Made by a program: the position numbers and the translations under genes | Source: Paenibacillus turicensis | GTDB taxonomy: Bacteria > Bacillota > Bacilli > Paenibacillales > Paenibacillaceae | Direction of reading: 5' to 3' | Length of the DNA stretch: 64,000 bases | Assembly (NCBI RefSeq): GCF_017873435.1 | Contig: NZ_JAGGKG010000020.1 | Location: 25,340 to 89,339, forward strand | The notes under the pieces: generated by a model | What the model was told of the DNA's origin: nothing | Database searches by the model: none | Seen by the model: only the letters and a program-made list of their open reading frames with translations | Shown here: in pieces, positions 49,800 to 57,998 of the stretch | How positions within the stretch are numbered: position 1 is the first letter of the stretch | How the letters are laid out: each line of letters begins with the position of its first letter

Positions 49800-51002
49800 A
49801 TGGCGATTCAAGGTAAACATTTATTTACGTCCGAATCTGTAACAGAAGGACATCCAGATAAAATTTGCGACCAAATATCTGATGCGGTATTGGATGCATT
49901 TTTGGCAAATGATCCTAACGCACGTGTAGCTTGTGAGGTTTCTGTAGCTACTGGTCTAGTTTTAGTTATCGGTGAAATTAGCACGAAGTCAGAGTATGTA
50001 GATATTCCTGCGCTTGTACGCAAAACGTTAAAGGAAATTGGCTACACTCGTGCTAAATACGGGTTTGATTCAGATACGTGTGCAGTATTAACATCACTAA
50101 ATGAACAATCCGCAGATATTGCCCAAGGCGTAAACGCGGCATTAGAGCATCGTGATCCTGCTTCAGTGGACAAGGAAACGGCGAATATTGGTGCAGGCGA
50201 CCAAGGCTTGATGTTTGGCTTTGCAACCAATGAAACACCTGAGCTTATGCCGATACCGATCGCATTGTCTCACCGCTTGGCACGTCGTTTGTCTGAAGTA
50301 CGTAAGGATGGTACGTTAGATTACCTTCGTCCAGATGGTAAAACCCAAGTGACGATTGAATATGTAGATGGTCAACCAAAACGTGTAGATACGATCGTTG
50401 TGTCGACGCAGCATGCTGAAGAGGTTACCTTGGAGCAAATTCAACGTGAGATCAAAGAGCATGTTATTTTACCAGTAGTTCCTGCAGAGCTATTAGATGA
50501 AGAAACAAAATATTTTATTAATCCAACTGGTCGTTTTGTGATTGGTGGGCCTCAAGGAGATGCGGGTCTAACTGGACGTAAAATTATCGTAGATACTTAT
50601 GGTGGTTATGCTCGTCATGGCGGCGGTGCTTTCTCTGGTAAGGATCCTACTAAAGTAGACCGTTCTGCTGCTTATGCGGCTAGATATGTGGCGAAAAACC
50701 TCGTTGCTGCTGGACTAGCGGATAAAGTAGAAATTCAGTTAGCGTATGCGATTGGTGTTGCTTCCCCTGTATCAGTGAACGTAGACACCTATGGCACGGG
50801 TAAAGTATCAGAAGAAACATTAGTAGAGTTAGTACGTGAGCATTTTGACTTGCGTCCTGCTGGTATTATTTCGATGCTTGATTTACGTCGTCCAATTTAT
50901 CGTCAGACTGCGGCTTACGGTCACTTTGGCCGTACAGACCTTGATCTTCCGTGGGAACGTGTAGATAAAGCGGAAGAGCTTAGAAAACACGCAGGAATTT
51001 AA
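49800..51002 (+). CDS. metK: S-adenosylmethionine synthetase
   Basis: Makes SAM from methionine and ATP. The family motifs are intact: [62 protein letters not shown] and [16 protein letters not shown]. 400 residues. GAGGGAGAGGAATGAAGAAGC lies before the ATG. Confidence 0.98.
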   Translation: MAIQGKHLFTSESVTEGHPDKICDQISDAVLDAFLANDPNARVACEVSVATGLVLVIGEISTKSEYVDIPALVRKTLKEIGYTRAKYGFDSDTCAVLTSLNEQSADIAQGVNAALEHRDPASVDKETANIGAGDQGLMFGFATNETPELMPIPIALSHRLARRLSEVRKDGTLDYLRPDGKTQVTIEYVDGQPKRVDTIVVSTQHAEEVTLEQIQREIKEHVILPVVPAELLDEETKYFINPTGRFVIGGPQGDAGLTGRKIIVDTYGGYARHGGGAFSGKDPTKVDRSAAYAARYVAKNLVAAGLADKVEIQLAYAIGVASPVSVNVDTYGTGKVSEETLVELVREHFDLRPAGIISMLDLRRPIYRQTAAYGHFGRTDLDLPWERVDKAEELRKHAGI

Positions 51003-51081
51003 CGAGTTAGACACAAATACTTTAAATTTTTCTTGATTGACACATTAAAGATTCGCAATATATACAATGTAATATTAAAAT

Positions 51082-51130
51082 GAGAAGTGGTCTATGAAGG
51101 TTTACCGCCTGATATGGATCACTTCTTTTT
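51082..51130 (+). terminator. Terminator after metK
   Basis: AGAAGTGGTC pairs with GGATCACTTCT with a ~28-base loop, followed by TTTTT. Confidence 0.75.
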
Positions 51131-51192
51131 GCGTGTTTTCTAAATTGGATATCTTTTTTGGAAACATATTTTGAAGTAAAAGATGTAATATA

Positions 51193-51221
51193 TTGACAAG
51201 TTCTGCTTAGAGCCATAATAT
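51193..51221 (+). promoter_or_regulatory. Promoter of the RRNPP-type regulator
   Basis: TTGACA (51193-51198), exactly 17 bases, TAATAT (51216-51221), 50 bases before the TTG start. Confidence 0.75.
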
Positions 51222-51270
51222 ATACATATGTAATTTATGTCAGTCGTTTTGCTGAAGGGTGGTGGCAATC

Positions 51271-52659
51271 TTGGACTCATTGACCTCAATTCGTACGCAA
51301 TTAGAAGTTTTTTTGAGAGAAAATAAATTAACCCTTCGTCAATTTGCAGCAATGACTGGCATCAATCAGGGTTCGATCAGTAATATTTTGAATGGTCATC
51401 GTTTTATTGCAATTGGACAGTTAGATGAGATCACTTCAGGGATGGGATTGCCTGAGGGACATTTTTATGAGTTATATATTGATGAATGTTTATTTAGTGC
51501 GAGTCCGCATTGGCGGCGGATTGGTGCTTATTTGGAGCGTTGTGCGCAGTTAAATAAATTAGATTGTATTAAGCGTGTTGTAGATCGATTGATGGATAAC
51601 TTAGCTTATGCCCCCATGTTGTTTGAGAAGGGCGAGCTATTTTATGAGCAAGGTTATTTTGAGGCAGCTCGTATTTTATATACAGGTGTAGCAGAAAGTG
51701 AAAGATACCAGCATTCAGAGCGCTTGGCACTTTGTCATTATCGTCTTTTTAAGCTTGATTTGGGTGAGGATCAGTCGGCAAACTTAGTTGCGGCGTTGAC
51801 CTTTGAGCCGTTTGTGGATCGGCTGGACGAGGAGTATCAGTTGGATGCGTTGAGAGAGTTGATTAACTTAAATGTATCCTTACATCGTTTAGATGTAGTG
51901 GATTTACTTGCTGAAAAGTTGGGAAGAAAAGCACTAGCTCAATATAATAGTGTGGGCAAAGCTAGTAGACTGAAGCAAGAAGGGCCAAGACCACTTTTGT
52001 TCTATATTTTATACGCTTATTTAATTAGATCTAGTGTTTGCTTTGAACGAGGAGACTATGAGCAATTTATTTATTATGTAAAAAAGTCTCATATTGTAGA
52101 ATGGCTGACAGAGCCAAATGAGATAGAGAAAAAAACAATAGAGCAATTTACAGAATGGTCTGTAGGAAATTACCATCTTTATGGCCTCATGACGGGAGAT
52201 CCTAAAGCACTACAGGAGTATGTAGAGTATATTGCAGTTAGTGAAGATGAAACCTTTCTTGGGTTATGTCATATCATGCTAGCGGCAAACATTCATCATT
52301 ACGCTGTTGATGATATTATAGAACGTTTCTCAAGTTACTTATCCTATGCGGATCAAAAATCTGAAATAGGTAAGGTCAACGAGCAGATTACTGCTGATCG
52401 CTATAGTCGTTTGTTGGGTGAATTAGGTGCATATTATTTAAGTACAGATCGTATACATTTAGGGATAAAATACGTGCTTGATAGTTTGAATTTTTGCATT
52501 AAAATTGGAAGTGATCGTGGTATAATTAGGTGTGTGGGACTGTTTGAGCAGTTTCGCGAATATACAAATATGGAGACGCAATTACTCTATAAAAAATTAA
52601 TAGGTGAGGTGCACAAAAGTAATGAAAACAAAATTGGCTGCTCTATTAGTTATAGTTAG
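51271..52659 (+). CDS. RRNPP-type peptide-sensing transcription regulator (XRE HTH + TPR)
   Basis: 462 residues. The N-terminal helix-turn-helix (FLRENKLTLRQFAAMTGINQGSISNILNGHR) is followed by a ~380-residue all-helical region with tetratricopeptide-like pairs (FEKGELFYEQGYFEAARILY, SSVCFERGDYEQFIYYVKKS, GELGAYYLSTDRIHLGIKYVLDSL). This layout is that of PlcR/NprR/AimR-type receptors that bind short re-imported peptides. TTG 51271 is preferred over GTG 51259 because AAGGGTGG precedes it properly. A 41-residue secreted peptide gene overlaps its 3' end, strongly supporting the call. Targets are unknown; the SLH gene downstream is one candidate. Confidence 0.85.
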   Translation: MDSLTSIRTQLEVFLRENKLTLRQFAAMTGINQGSISNILNGHRFIAIGQLDEITSGMGLPEGHFYELYIDECLFSASPHWRRIGAYLERCAQLNKLDCIKRVVDRLMDNLAYAPMLFEKGELFYEQGYFEAARILYTGVAESERYQHSERLALCHYRLFKLDLGEDQSANLVAALTFEPFVDRLDEEYQLDALRELINLNVSLHRLDVVDLLAEKLGRKALAQYNSVGKASRLKQEGPRPLLFYILYAYLIRSSVCFERGDYEQFIYYVKKSHIVEWLTEPNEIEKKTIEQFTEWSVGNYHLYGLMTGDPKALQEYVEYIAVSEDETFLGLCHIMLAANIHHYAVDDIIERFSSYLSYADQKSEIGKVNEQITADRYSRLLGELGAYYLSTDRIHLGIKYVLDSLNFCIKIGSDRGIIRCVGLFEQFREYTNMETQLLYKKLIGEVHKSNENKIGCSISYS

Positions 52660-52747
52660 TCTTGTTTTTGCTGTTAGTGCTTCAACTTCTGTCCATGCAG
52701 AAGAAGATGTTGTTATTAAACCGCTTGTACATGGTGTAGGCAATTAA
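52622..52747 (+). CDS. Putative signalling pro-peptide of the RRNPP regulator
   Basis: 41 residues, in another frame, overlapping the regulator's last 38 bases. ATG 52622 follows TGAGGTGCACAAAAGTA (GAGGTG, spacing 10). N-terminus MKTKLAALLVIVSLVF is a classic signal peptide core, with predicted cleavage after STSVHA, leaving EEDVVIKPLVHGVGN. In PapR/NprX/Phr systems the C-terminal 5-10 residues become the signal, so something like PLVHGVGN is possible. It is followed by its own terminator. Too short for most gene finders. Confidence 0.8.
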   Translation: MKTKLAALLVIVSLVFAVSASTSVHAEEDVVIKPLVHGVGN

Positions 52748-52778
52748 AGCATTACATTAGTTTTTTTAATTTAACCAC

Positions 52779-52809
52779 AGACATTCTCACTCCGAGAGTG
52801 TCTTTTTTG
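52779..52809 (+). terminator. Terminator after the pro-peptide gene
   Basis: AGACATTCTC (52779-52788), loop ACTCC, GAGAGTGTCT (52794-52803), then TTTTT. Confidence 0.85.
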
Positions 52810-52975
52810 ATGATTTCAAAAATAAACTTCAACTAAACGTGCCATCCGCTCAAACTTCCCTAAAGTAAATAGCATATTTAACCGTTAATAAATATAGGTG
52901 TCTCTTTTTGACGTAGGGAGATTATTTGAAGAATAAGGGATGTACATAGTATAGAGAAATGAGAGGAGTATTTAG

Positions 52976-55900
52976 ATGTTTAAAAGGAAAATTTCACTAG
53001 GCTTAATTATAGTGCTGGTGATGAATTTAATGATGAGTATGGGGGTGTTGGCGGCAGAGGGGGATAATACTTCCTTTGTTACGGTTACAATGACGCCAGC
53101 TAGTAGCACTCAAGATGTGGATCCGGCAAAGACCTCAAGTCAACAAATAAAATTAACTTTTTCTGAAATGGTTACAGGTAACATTAACGCAATCAGTGTA
53201 AAGAAAAAAGAGGCATATACTAACTTAGATGCAACAGAAGTAGCAATTCAATCAAAAGAATTTACTGGTGGTGCAGGAGAAAGCGCCACGGGATTCACTC
53301 AATTGACTTTAACCTTAGGGGCGCTAGACTATAATGCCATCTATTATATCTATTTTCCTAATGAAACGTTTACTGCTGTAAATACTCCGGGTAAAAAAAT
53401 AAATACAGGAAATCTTCCACTATCATTCCAGACAACGTATTCAAAGGAGCGCCCAAAACTAGTTACTACTGGTGGTCTTTCTCCTGCAAAAGATGCAACC
53501 GTAATAGGAAGTAAACAGACTTTATCTGTTAAATTTAATAAGCCTGTGAAAAGGTTATATCCAACTGCAAATGAAACCACTGGAAATGCTAAATATATCA
53601 ATGTTATTGGACCTAATGATAAAAAATACTCAATTATTAATGAGAGTTTTGAATCAAATAATATGACCTATAAATGGGATGTGGATAGACTTGTTCCAGG
53701 GAATTATTATGTGAATGTTGGTCCTCAAACCTTTGTAGATGGTCTTGGGGAATACTTCCTAGGCATTACCGACACTACGACATGGAAATTTACCGTGAAA
53801 GGTAACACAATAGGTTGGGCAGGTGCACCTACAAGTAATGCGCAGATTAATACGCCGTTAACTTTAAGCTTTAATACAGAGATGTATGCGAACGCTGGTG
53901 TAATTCAAATCTATGAAAATTCTACGGCTGGGACAGCAGTCATGGATATTCCTGTAGATGACAGTCGATATGTTAATCAGACCGCAGGTAATAAGCAAGT
54001 TCAAATTAAGCTACCTAGCTCGTTACAATATAGCAAAACCTATGTTGTAAAGGTCCCTGAGGGTGCATTTGTAGATAAAGAAGGAAAAACCTTCTCTCAA
54101 GCTAATCAGTGGTCGTTTACCACAGGCACACAAGTTTCAACTGCTTTAGCTATCGAAAGTCTTAATCCAAGTCGTGGAAGTGCAAGTGTTGCGTTGACAA
54201 CGAGACCAACTATTACTTTTAATCGAAACATTTCAGTAGTGAAGCCATCTGATATTACGCTTTATCGTGAAGATTTATATACGAAAGCACTAACTAGTGT
54301 TTCAAGGGGAATAGAGGTTGCGGGTCGGAATTTAATCATTAACCCGACTAGTAATCTAGTGGACAATTCTAGGTATTATATAGAAATTACACCAGATGCG
54401 ATTGTAGATGCGGTGACAGGAAGTCGATTTGGTGGAATCCTTGGTATGAATTATTCAGATTCTTGGAACTTCCAAACCAGCTCTAACGACAAAACCCCAC
54501 CCGTCCTACAGGACGCTACGATGTACAATAACAATACAATCCGCCTTCGTTATAATGAAGCGTTGTATTCGGTAGGTAATCTATCTACGTCCGCATTCAC
54601 GGTTTCTATTAATGGGGAGAATCGTAGAATCTCCAATGCTTACGTATCTGGAGAATATGTGTACATTACTTTAGATTTAGGAGTTGCGGTTGGACAGGTC
54701 ATTCGAGTTAGCTATTCAGCAAATAGTACGTGGGGTAGAATTCAAGACTTGGCTAGTAACCCTGCGGCGGGCTTCTCTAATCGTGAGGTAACAAATGGTG
54801 TGGATTCCGTATTACCTAAGCCAAAGGATGGATATATAAGCGGAAATACGTTGTCTCTTACCTTTAGCGAAAGCTTGAAGGGATTATCTAGCTCCTACGC
54901 TTACGAGCAATTTACAGTTACTGCAAATGGCTCTGCCAAATCAATTAAATCGATCTCTTCCTACAGCGGGGGTAGCAGTATTACGTTAACCTTGGATAGC
55001 TCAGTAGGAAATGGCGAGGTCATTAAGGTTTCCTATCAACCGGGCTCTTATCCATTACAGGATTTCCGTGGCAATAAGATTGCGCCATTTACAGACTTTT
55101 TTGTTCGTAACTACAATGACTCTATTGCACCTGAATTTACAGGCGTATCGGGCTCTGGCAACAAAATTGTTTTAACTTATAATGAGCCACTAAGAACGTC
55201 TCCACTTCCCCTGAAAAGTCAATTTTCAGTGCTAGTGAACAATGCGGCGGTTTATGTGAATGCAGTGGAAATTGTCTCTAACCAAGTTATTTTAACGTTG
55301 GCTTCTTCCTTTACCCAAGAGCAGGCAGTGACGTTATCTTATGTATCAGGTTATGGGGGAACGGCGGACTTAAATGGTAACCTTGCTGGATTTATTAATT
55401 TACAGCCAGTCACCTACAGCAATGTAGCACAAGGTATACAGTCAGCAACAGTAAATGGGAATACCATTACAATTACTTATAATAGTACGTTACGTGCGGT
55501 GAGCTTTTTGCCACCAAATCAATTTGCGGTGTTAGTTAACAATGCCCAAGTTGGCGTGCAATCTGCATCGATCAGTGGCAACACAGTGACGTTAAAGCTA
55601 TCTTCGCAGGTGGCAGCTAATCAGTCTGTAACCTTATCCTATATGACTGGCTCCACTCCGTTATATAGTGCAACAGGCGAGAAGCTAAATACGTTCTCAA
55701 ATATGACAGTCTCTTATGTTAATAACACAACGAACAACAATACTGGTGCAAATGGCCAACCAAGCTATTTGTCGGTGATGTCCAGCTCAACCTTTAACAA
55801 AATTGGCTATGTTTTAAATGTATCTACAGCAAAAACATCTTCAAGCCAATCCTATCGAGGCGTGTCTACGAACAGATATACGATCGATACGGTACAAATG

Positions 55901-57049
55901 GAAAATGCATTTAAGTTTTTAACGACATTAGCTGCAAATCGGATGCTAGTGTTTGAGGTTCCACCTTCTGAGCGAGCTGCGGAGGTAGCCATTCCTTTAA
56001 GTGCTTTATCTACAGTCATTGGTGGGACACAGACGTATTCGATTGCGGTGAAATATAAGGAAAGCTTATATGAGATTCCGCTAGAGGGGATTTCGCTTTC
56101 GGAAATAACTCGTGCCTTGAATGTGAGTACATTAAATTCTGTCTACTTAATTATTCAGCTAGAATCTGTGCAACGATCCCAACTAAATATGCCAACCGTG
56201 ATTAATGGCGTATCTGTAAGTACACTAATGGAGCCTATTGAAATCCGTGTCGTAGCAGTAAATGGAAATGGCTCTACAAATAGTGGCATCAGCGTTGGGC
56301 ATTCTGGCAATTATTATTTACGGATGAGTGGTAGTCGTGTCACGACAACTCAAACGACGTTAGTCAATTACAATCTCACGCTCAACATCATGGAACGTAT
56401 GCTGGCATCTGTAGCTGGTGGAAACGGAAATCTTCTATTTGTTGCAAAGGTAAACGGGAATTCGATTATTGGTCCTGTAATGGGTTCCGTCTTTTACCCA
56501 GATATTAATAACCATTGGGGCAAAGGCGACATTAACGAGCTTACCTCGAAGCTAATTGTCAGCCCACGTTCCGCTTCATCAACTGTGTTCGAGCCTAATC
56601 GCAACATTACTAGAGGTGAGTTTGGTGAATATATCGCTAAAGCGTTAGGTTTAACAAGCAAAACAACTGCAAGTAGCTTCCCGGATGTGCCAGCAAATAC
56701 TAGAGGTGGTTATATTGCTTCTGCTGTAGAGGCGGGGATTATTACGGGTTACCCGGATGGTACCTTTAAGCCGGATCAACCAATTACGCGTGAGCATATG
56801 GCATTGATGATGGTACGTGCAATGAGCTATGCGAAGCAAAATGTAACCTTAAATGGCACTGCGGCACAAACCTTATCGAGATTTAAGGATGCAAATAAAA
56901 TCCAAGATAAAGATACTGTAGCAAAAGCAGTCCAATCTGGTATTATCCAAGGCATGAGTGCAACCTCATTCCAGCCAAAAAGCAATGCAACACGTGCGCA
57001 AGCGGTCGCTATGATTAAACGGGTGTTAAGCAAACTAAATTACTTGTAA
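52976..57049 (+). CDS. Large SLH-domain surface protein with Ig-like and SwmB-type repeats
   Basis: 1357 residues. Signal peptide (ISLGLIIVLVMNLMMSMGVLA). Two or three SbsA-type Ig-like domains follow (residues ~35-500; e.g. ATVIGSKQTLSVKFNKPV, INTPLTLSFNTEMYANAG, TTRPTITFNRNISVV). Then four repeats of ~100 residues with a TIRLRYNEAL / LSLTFSESL / KIVLTYNEPL / TITITYNSTL start and a VTLSYxxG end, then a globular part. Three C-terminal SLH motifs end it: FYPDINNHWGKGDINELTSK, ...GYPDGTFKPDQPITREHMALM and SATSFQPKSNATRAQAVAMI. GAGAGGAGTATTTAG precedes the ATG. Wall-anchored by pyruvylated polymer. Confidence 0.92.
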   Translation: MFKRKISLGLIIVLVMNLMMSMGVLAAEGDNTSFVTVTMTPASSTQDVDPAKTSSQQIKLTFSEMVTGNINAISVKKKEAYTNLDATEVAIQSKEFTGGAGESATGFTQLTLTLGALDYNAIYYIYFPNETFTAVNTPGKKINTGNLPLSFQTTYSKERPKLVTTGGLSPAKDATVIGSKQTLSVKFNKPVKRLYPTANETTGNAKYINVIGPNDKKYSIINESFESNNMTYKWDVDRLVPGNYYVNVGPQTFVDGLGEYFLGITDTTTWKFTVKGNTIGWAGAPTSNAQINTPLTLSFNTEMYANAGVIQIYENSTAGTAVMDIPVDDSRYVNQTAGNKQVQIKLPSSLQYSKTYVVKVPEGAFVDKEGKTFSQANQWSFTTGTQVSTALAIESLNPSRGSASVALTTRPTITFNRNISVVKPSDITLYREDLYTKALTSVSRGIEVAGRNLIINPTSNLVDNSRYYIEITPDAIVDAVTGSRFGGILGMNYSDSWNFQTSSNDKTPPVLQDATMYNNNTIRLRYNEALYSVGNLSTSAFTVSINGENRRISNAYVSGEYVYITLDLGVAVGQVIRVSYSANSTWGRIQDLASNPAAGFSNREVTNGVDSVLPKPKDGYISGNTLSLTFSESLKGLSSSYAYEQFTVTANGSAKSIKSISSYSGGSSITLTLDSSVGNGEVIKVSYQPGSYPLQDFRGNKIAPFTDFFVRNYNDSIAPEFTGVSGSGNKIVLTYNEPLRTSPLPLKSQFSVLVNNAAVYVNAVEIVSNQVILTLASSFTQEQAVTLSYVSGYGGTADLNGNLAGFINLQPVTYSNVAQGIQSATVNGNTITITYNSTLRAVSFLPPNQFAVLVNNAQVGVQSASISGNTVTLKLSSQVAANQSVTLSYMTGSTPLYSATGEKLNTFSNMTVSYVNNTTNNNTGANGQPSYLSVMSSSTFNKIGYVLNVSTAKTSSSQSYRGVSTNRYTIDTVQMENAFKFLTTLAANRMLVFEVPPSERAAEVAIPLSALSTVIGGTQTYSIAVKYKESLYEIPLEGISLSEITRALNVSTLNSVYLIIQLESVQRSQLNMPTVINGVSVSTLMEPIEIRVVAVNGNGSTNSGISVGHSGNYYLRMSGSRVTTTQTTLVNYNLTLNIMERMLASVAGGNGNLLFVAKVNGNSIIGPVMGSVFYPDINNHWGKGDINELTSKLIVSPRSASSTVFEPNRNITRGEFGEYIAKALGLTSKTTASSFPDVPANTRGGYIASAVEAGIITGYPDGTFKPDQPITREHMALMMVRAMSYAKQNVTLNGTAAQTLSRFKDANKIQDKDTVAKAVQSGIIQGMSATSFQPKSNATRAQAVAMIKRVLSKLNYL

Positions 57050-57065
57050 TTCTAAAGATTTATAA

Positions 57066-57250
57066 AAATTAGTGGCTGGCAAAGAAGATGGAGGCTACGT
57101 AACAGAGAGATCTTCCAGTCGTTGTTAAAACCAGATTCCTTTTTACGCATAACAAATTTAAAGGCTGGAATCTGGTTTGAAAGACGAATGTTTCACTTTT
57201 CCAGAATCCCTCTGCTCCTTCGCTAACATGAGAGTGCCAACCACTAATTT
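57066..57250 (+). repeat. Palindromic repeat element, copy B (+ orientation)
   Basis: Outer stem AAATTAGTGGCTGGCA (57066-57081)/TGCCAACCACTAATTT (57235-57250), 15 of 16 paired. Middle stem CAGAG/CTCTG. Centre stem AAACCAGATTCC (57128-57139)/GGAATCTGGTTT (57167-57178). It keeps GGCTACG..CAGAGAG and CTCTGCTCCTTCGCTA. Confidence 0.88.
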
Positions 57251-57317
57251 AGTATTTAACCTTTTCTAATTAGCGATCACAAACTGTAATTTTAAAAAAC
57301 AAAGTGTAGTAGTAATT

Positions 57318-57368
57318 GCCTCTTATCTGGGATGAATCTCAATCCCTTAGAGATAAGGGGCTTTTTCT
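57318..57368 (+). terminator. Terminator-like hairpin between repeat copies B and C
   Basis: GCC.CTTATCT pairs with AGATAAGGGGC, with an inner GGAT/ATCC, then TTTTT. Probably the terminator of the 53-kb SLH gene. Confidence 0.75.
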
Positions 57369-57433
57369 ATGTCCATAAGTCCTGTCCATAAGTTCAACAC
57401 TAGCATCTTCACTAGCAAATCCAAAGTTTAAAT

Positions 57434-57664
57434 GCTTTTAAAAGAACTCAACTTAGAAATTAGTGGTTGAGAGGAAGCGAAAATAGCGAAGGGGTAGAGG
57501 GATGGTGGAGAAGTGAACACGTCCGCCTTTACAGCCTGTTTTTCATCGATAAATATTACATTCAAGAAAATCAGGCTGTAACAGGGGTCGAAGCCACCCT
57601 CTGCACCGTAGCTGCTTTCCTCGGAAGTTAGCAACCACTAATTTTTGTTTTGAGCTTTTAAAAG
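57434..57664 (-). repeat. Palindromic repeat element, copy C (- orientation)
   Basis: Outer stems CTTTTAAAAG..CTCAA/TTGAGCTTTTAAAAG and AAATTAGTGGTTG (57457-57469)/CAACCACTAATTT (57632-57644). Centre stem TTACAGCCTG (57529-57538)/CAGGCTGTAA (57572-57581). On the minus strand it keeps CAGCTACGGTGCAGAG and CTCTACCCCTTCGCTA. Confidence 0.86.
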
Positions 57665-57758
57665 ATAAAGTTATTTATTTTTCGTAACTTTTTCAAAGTT
57701 TTGGAGTCTATTAAAGTGACAATGAACTTTGGTAGATAACATGAATAGATGAAATTAA

Positions 57759-57964
57759 GGCTCAATCTTGTAATCAGTCCTTGACAGCCAACCCAAACTA
57801 GCGAAGAGACAGAGAGATTCTGAAGATTGTCTCTTAAAATTAAATTCCACCAATATATTTACTTCAATAAGACGGAATTTAATTTTAACAACAATCGCAA
57901 CAACTCTCTGGATCGTAGCTTCTAGCTTGCAGTGGTTGTTAAGTACTGATTTATAAATGGAGTC
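57759..57964 (-). repeat. Palindromic repeat element, copy D (- orientation)
   Basis: Outer stem ATCAGT (57774-57779)/ACTGAT (57945-57950). Centre stem is a perfect 15-bp inverted repeat (57834-57848 with 57874-57888). Its minus strand matches copy A over GAAGCTACGATCCAGAG, GCGATTGTTGTTAAAA and CTCTGTCTCTTCGCTAG. Confidence 0.87.
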
Positions 57965-57998
57965 GAAATTATAGAGTGATAATCATATTTTGCTAGAG

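Noticed and set aside
57428..57634. 68-codon minus-strand frame within repeat copy C
   Set aside because: It lies inside the palindromic element, has no ribosome site and is not matched in the other copies.
57066..57964. CRISPR array
   Set aside because: Repeats are ~200 nt palindromes in mixed orientation with no regular short repeat-spacer spacing and no cas genes.
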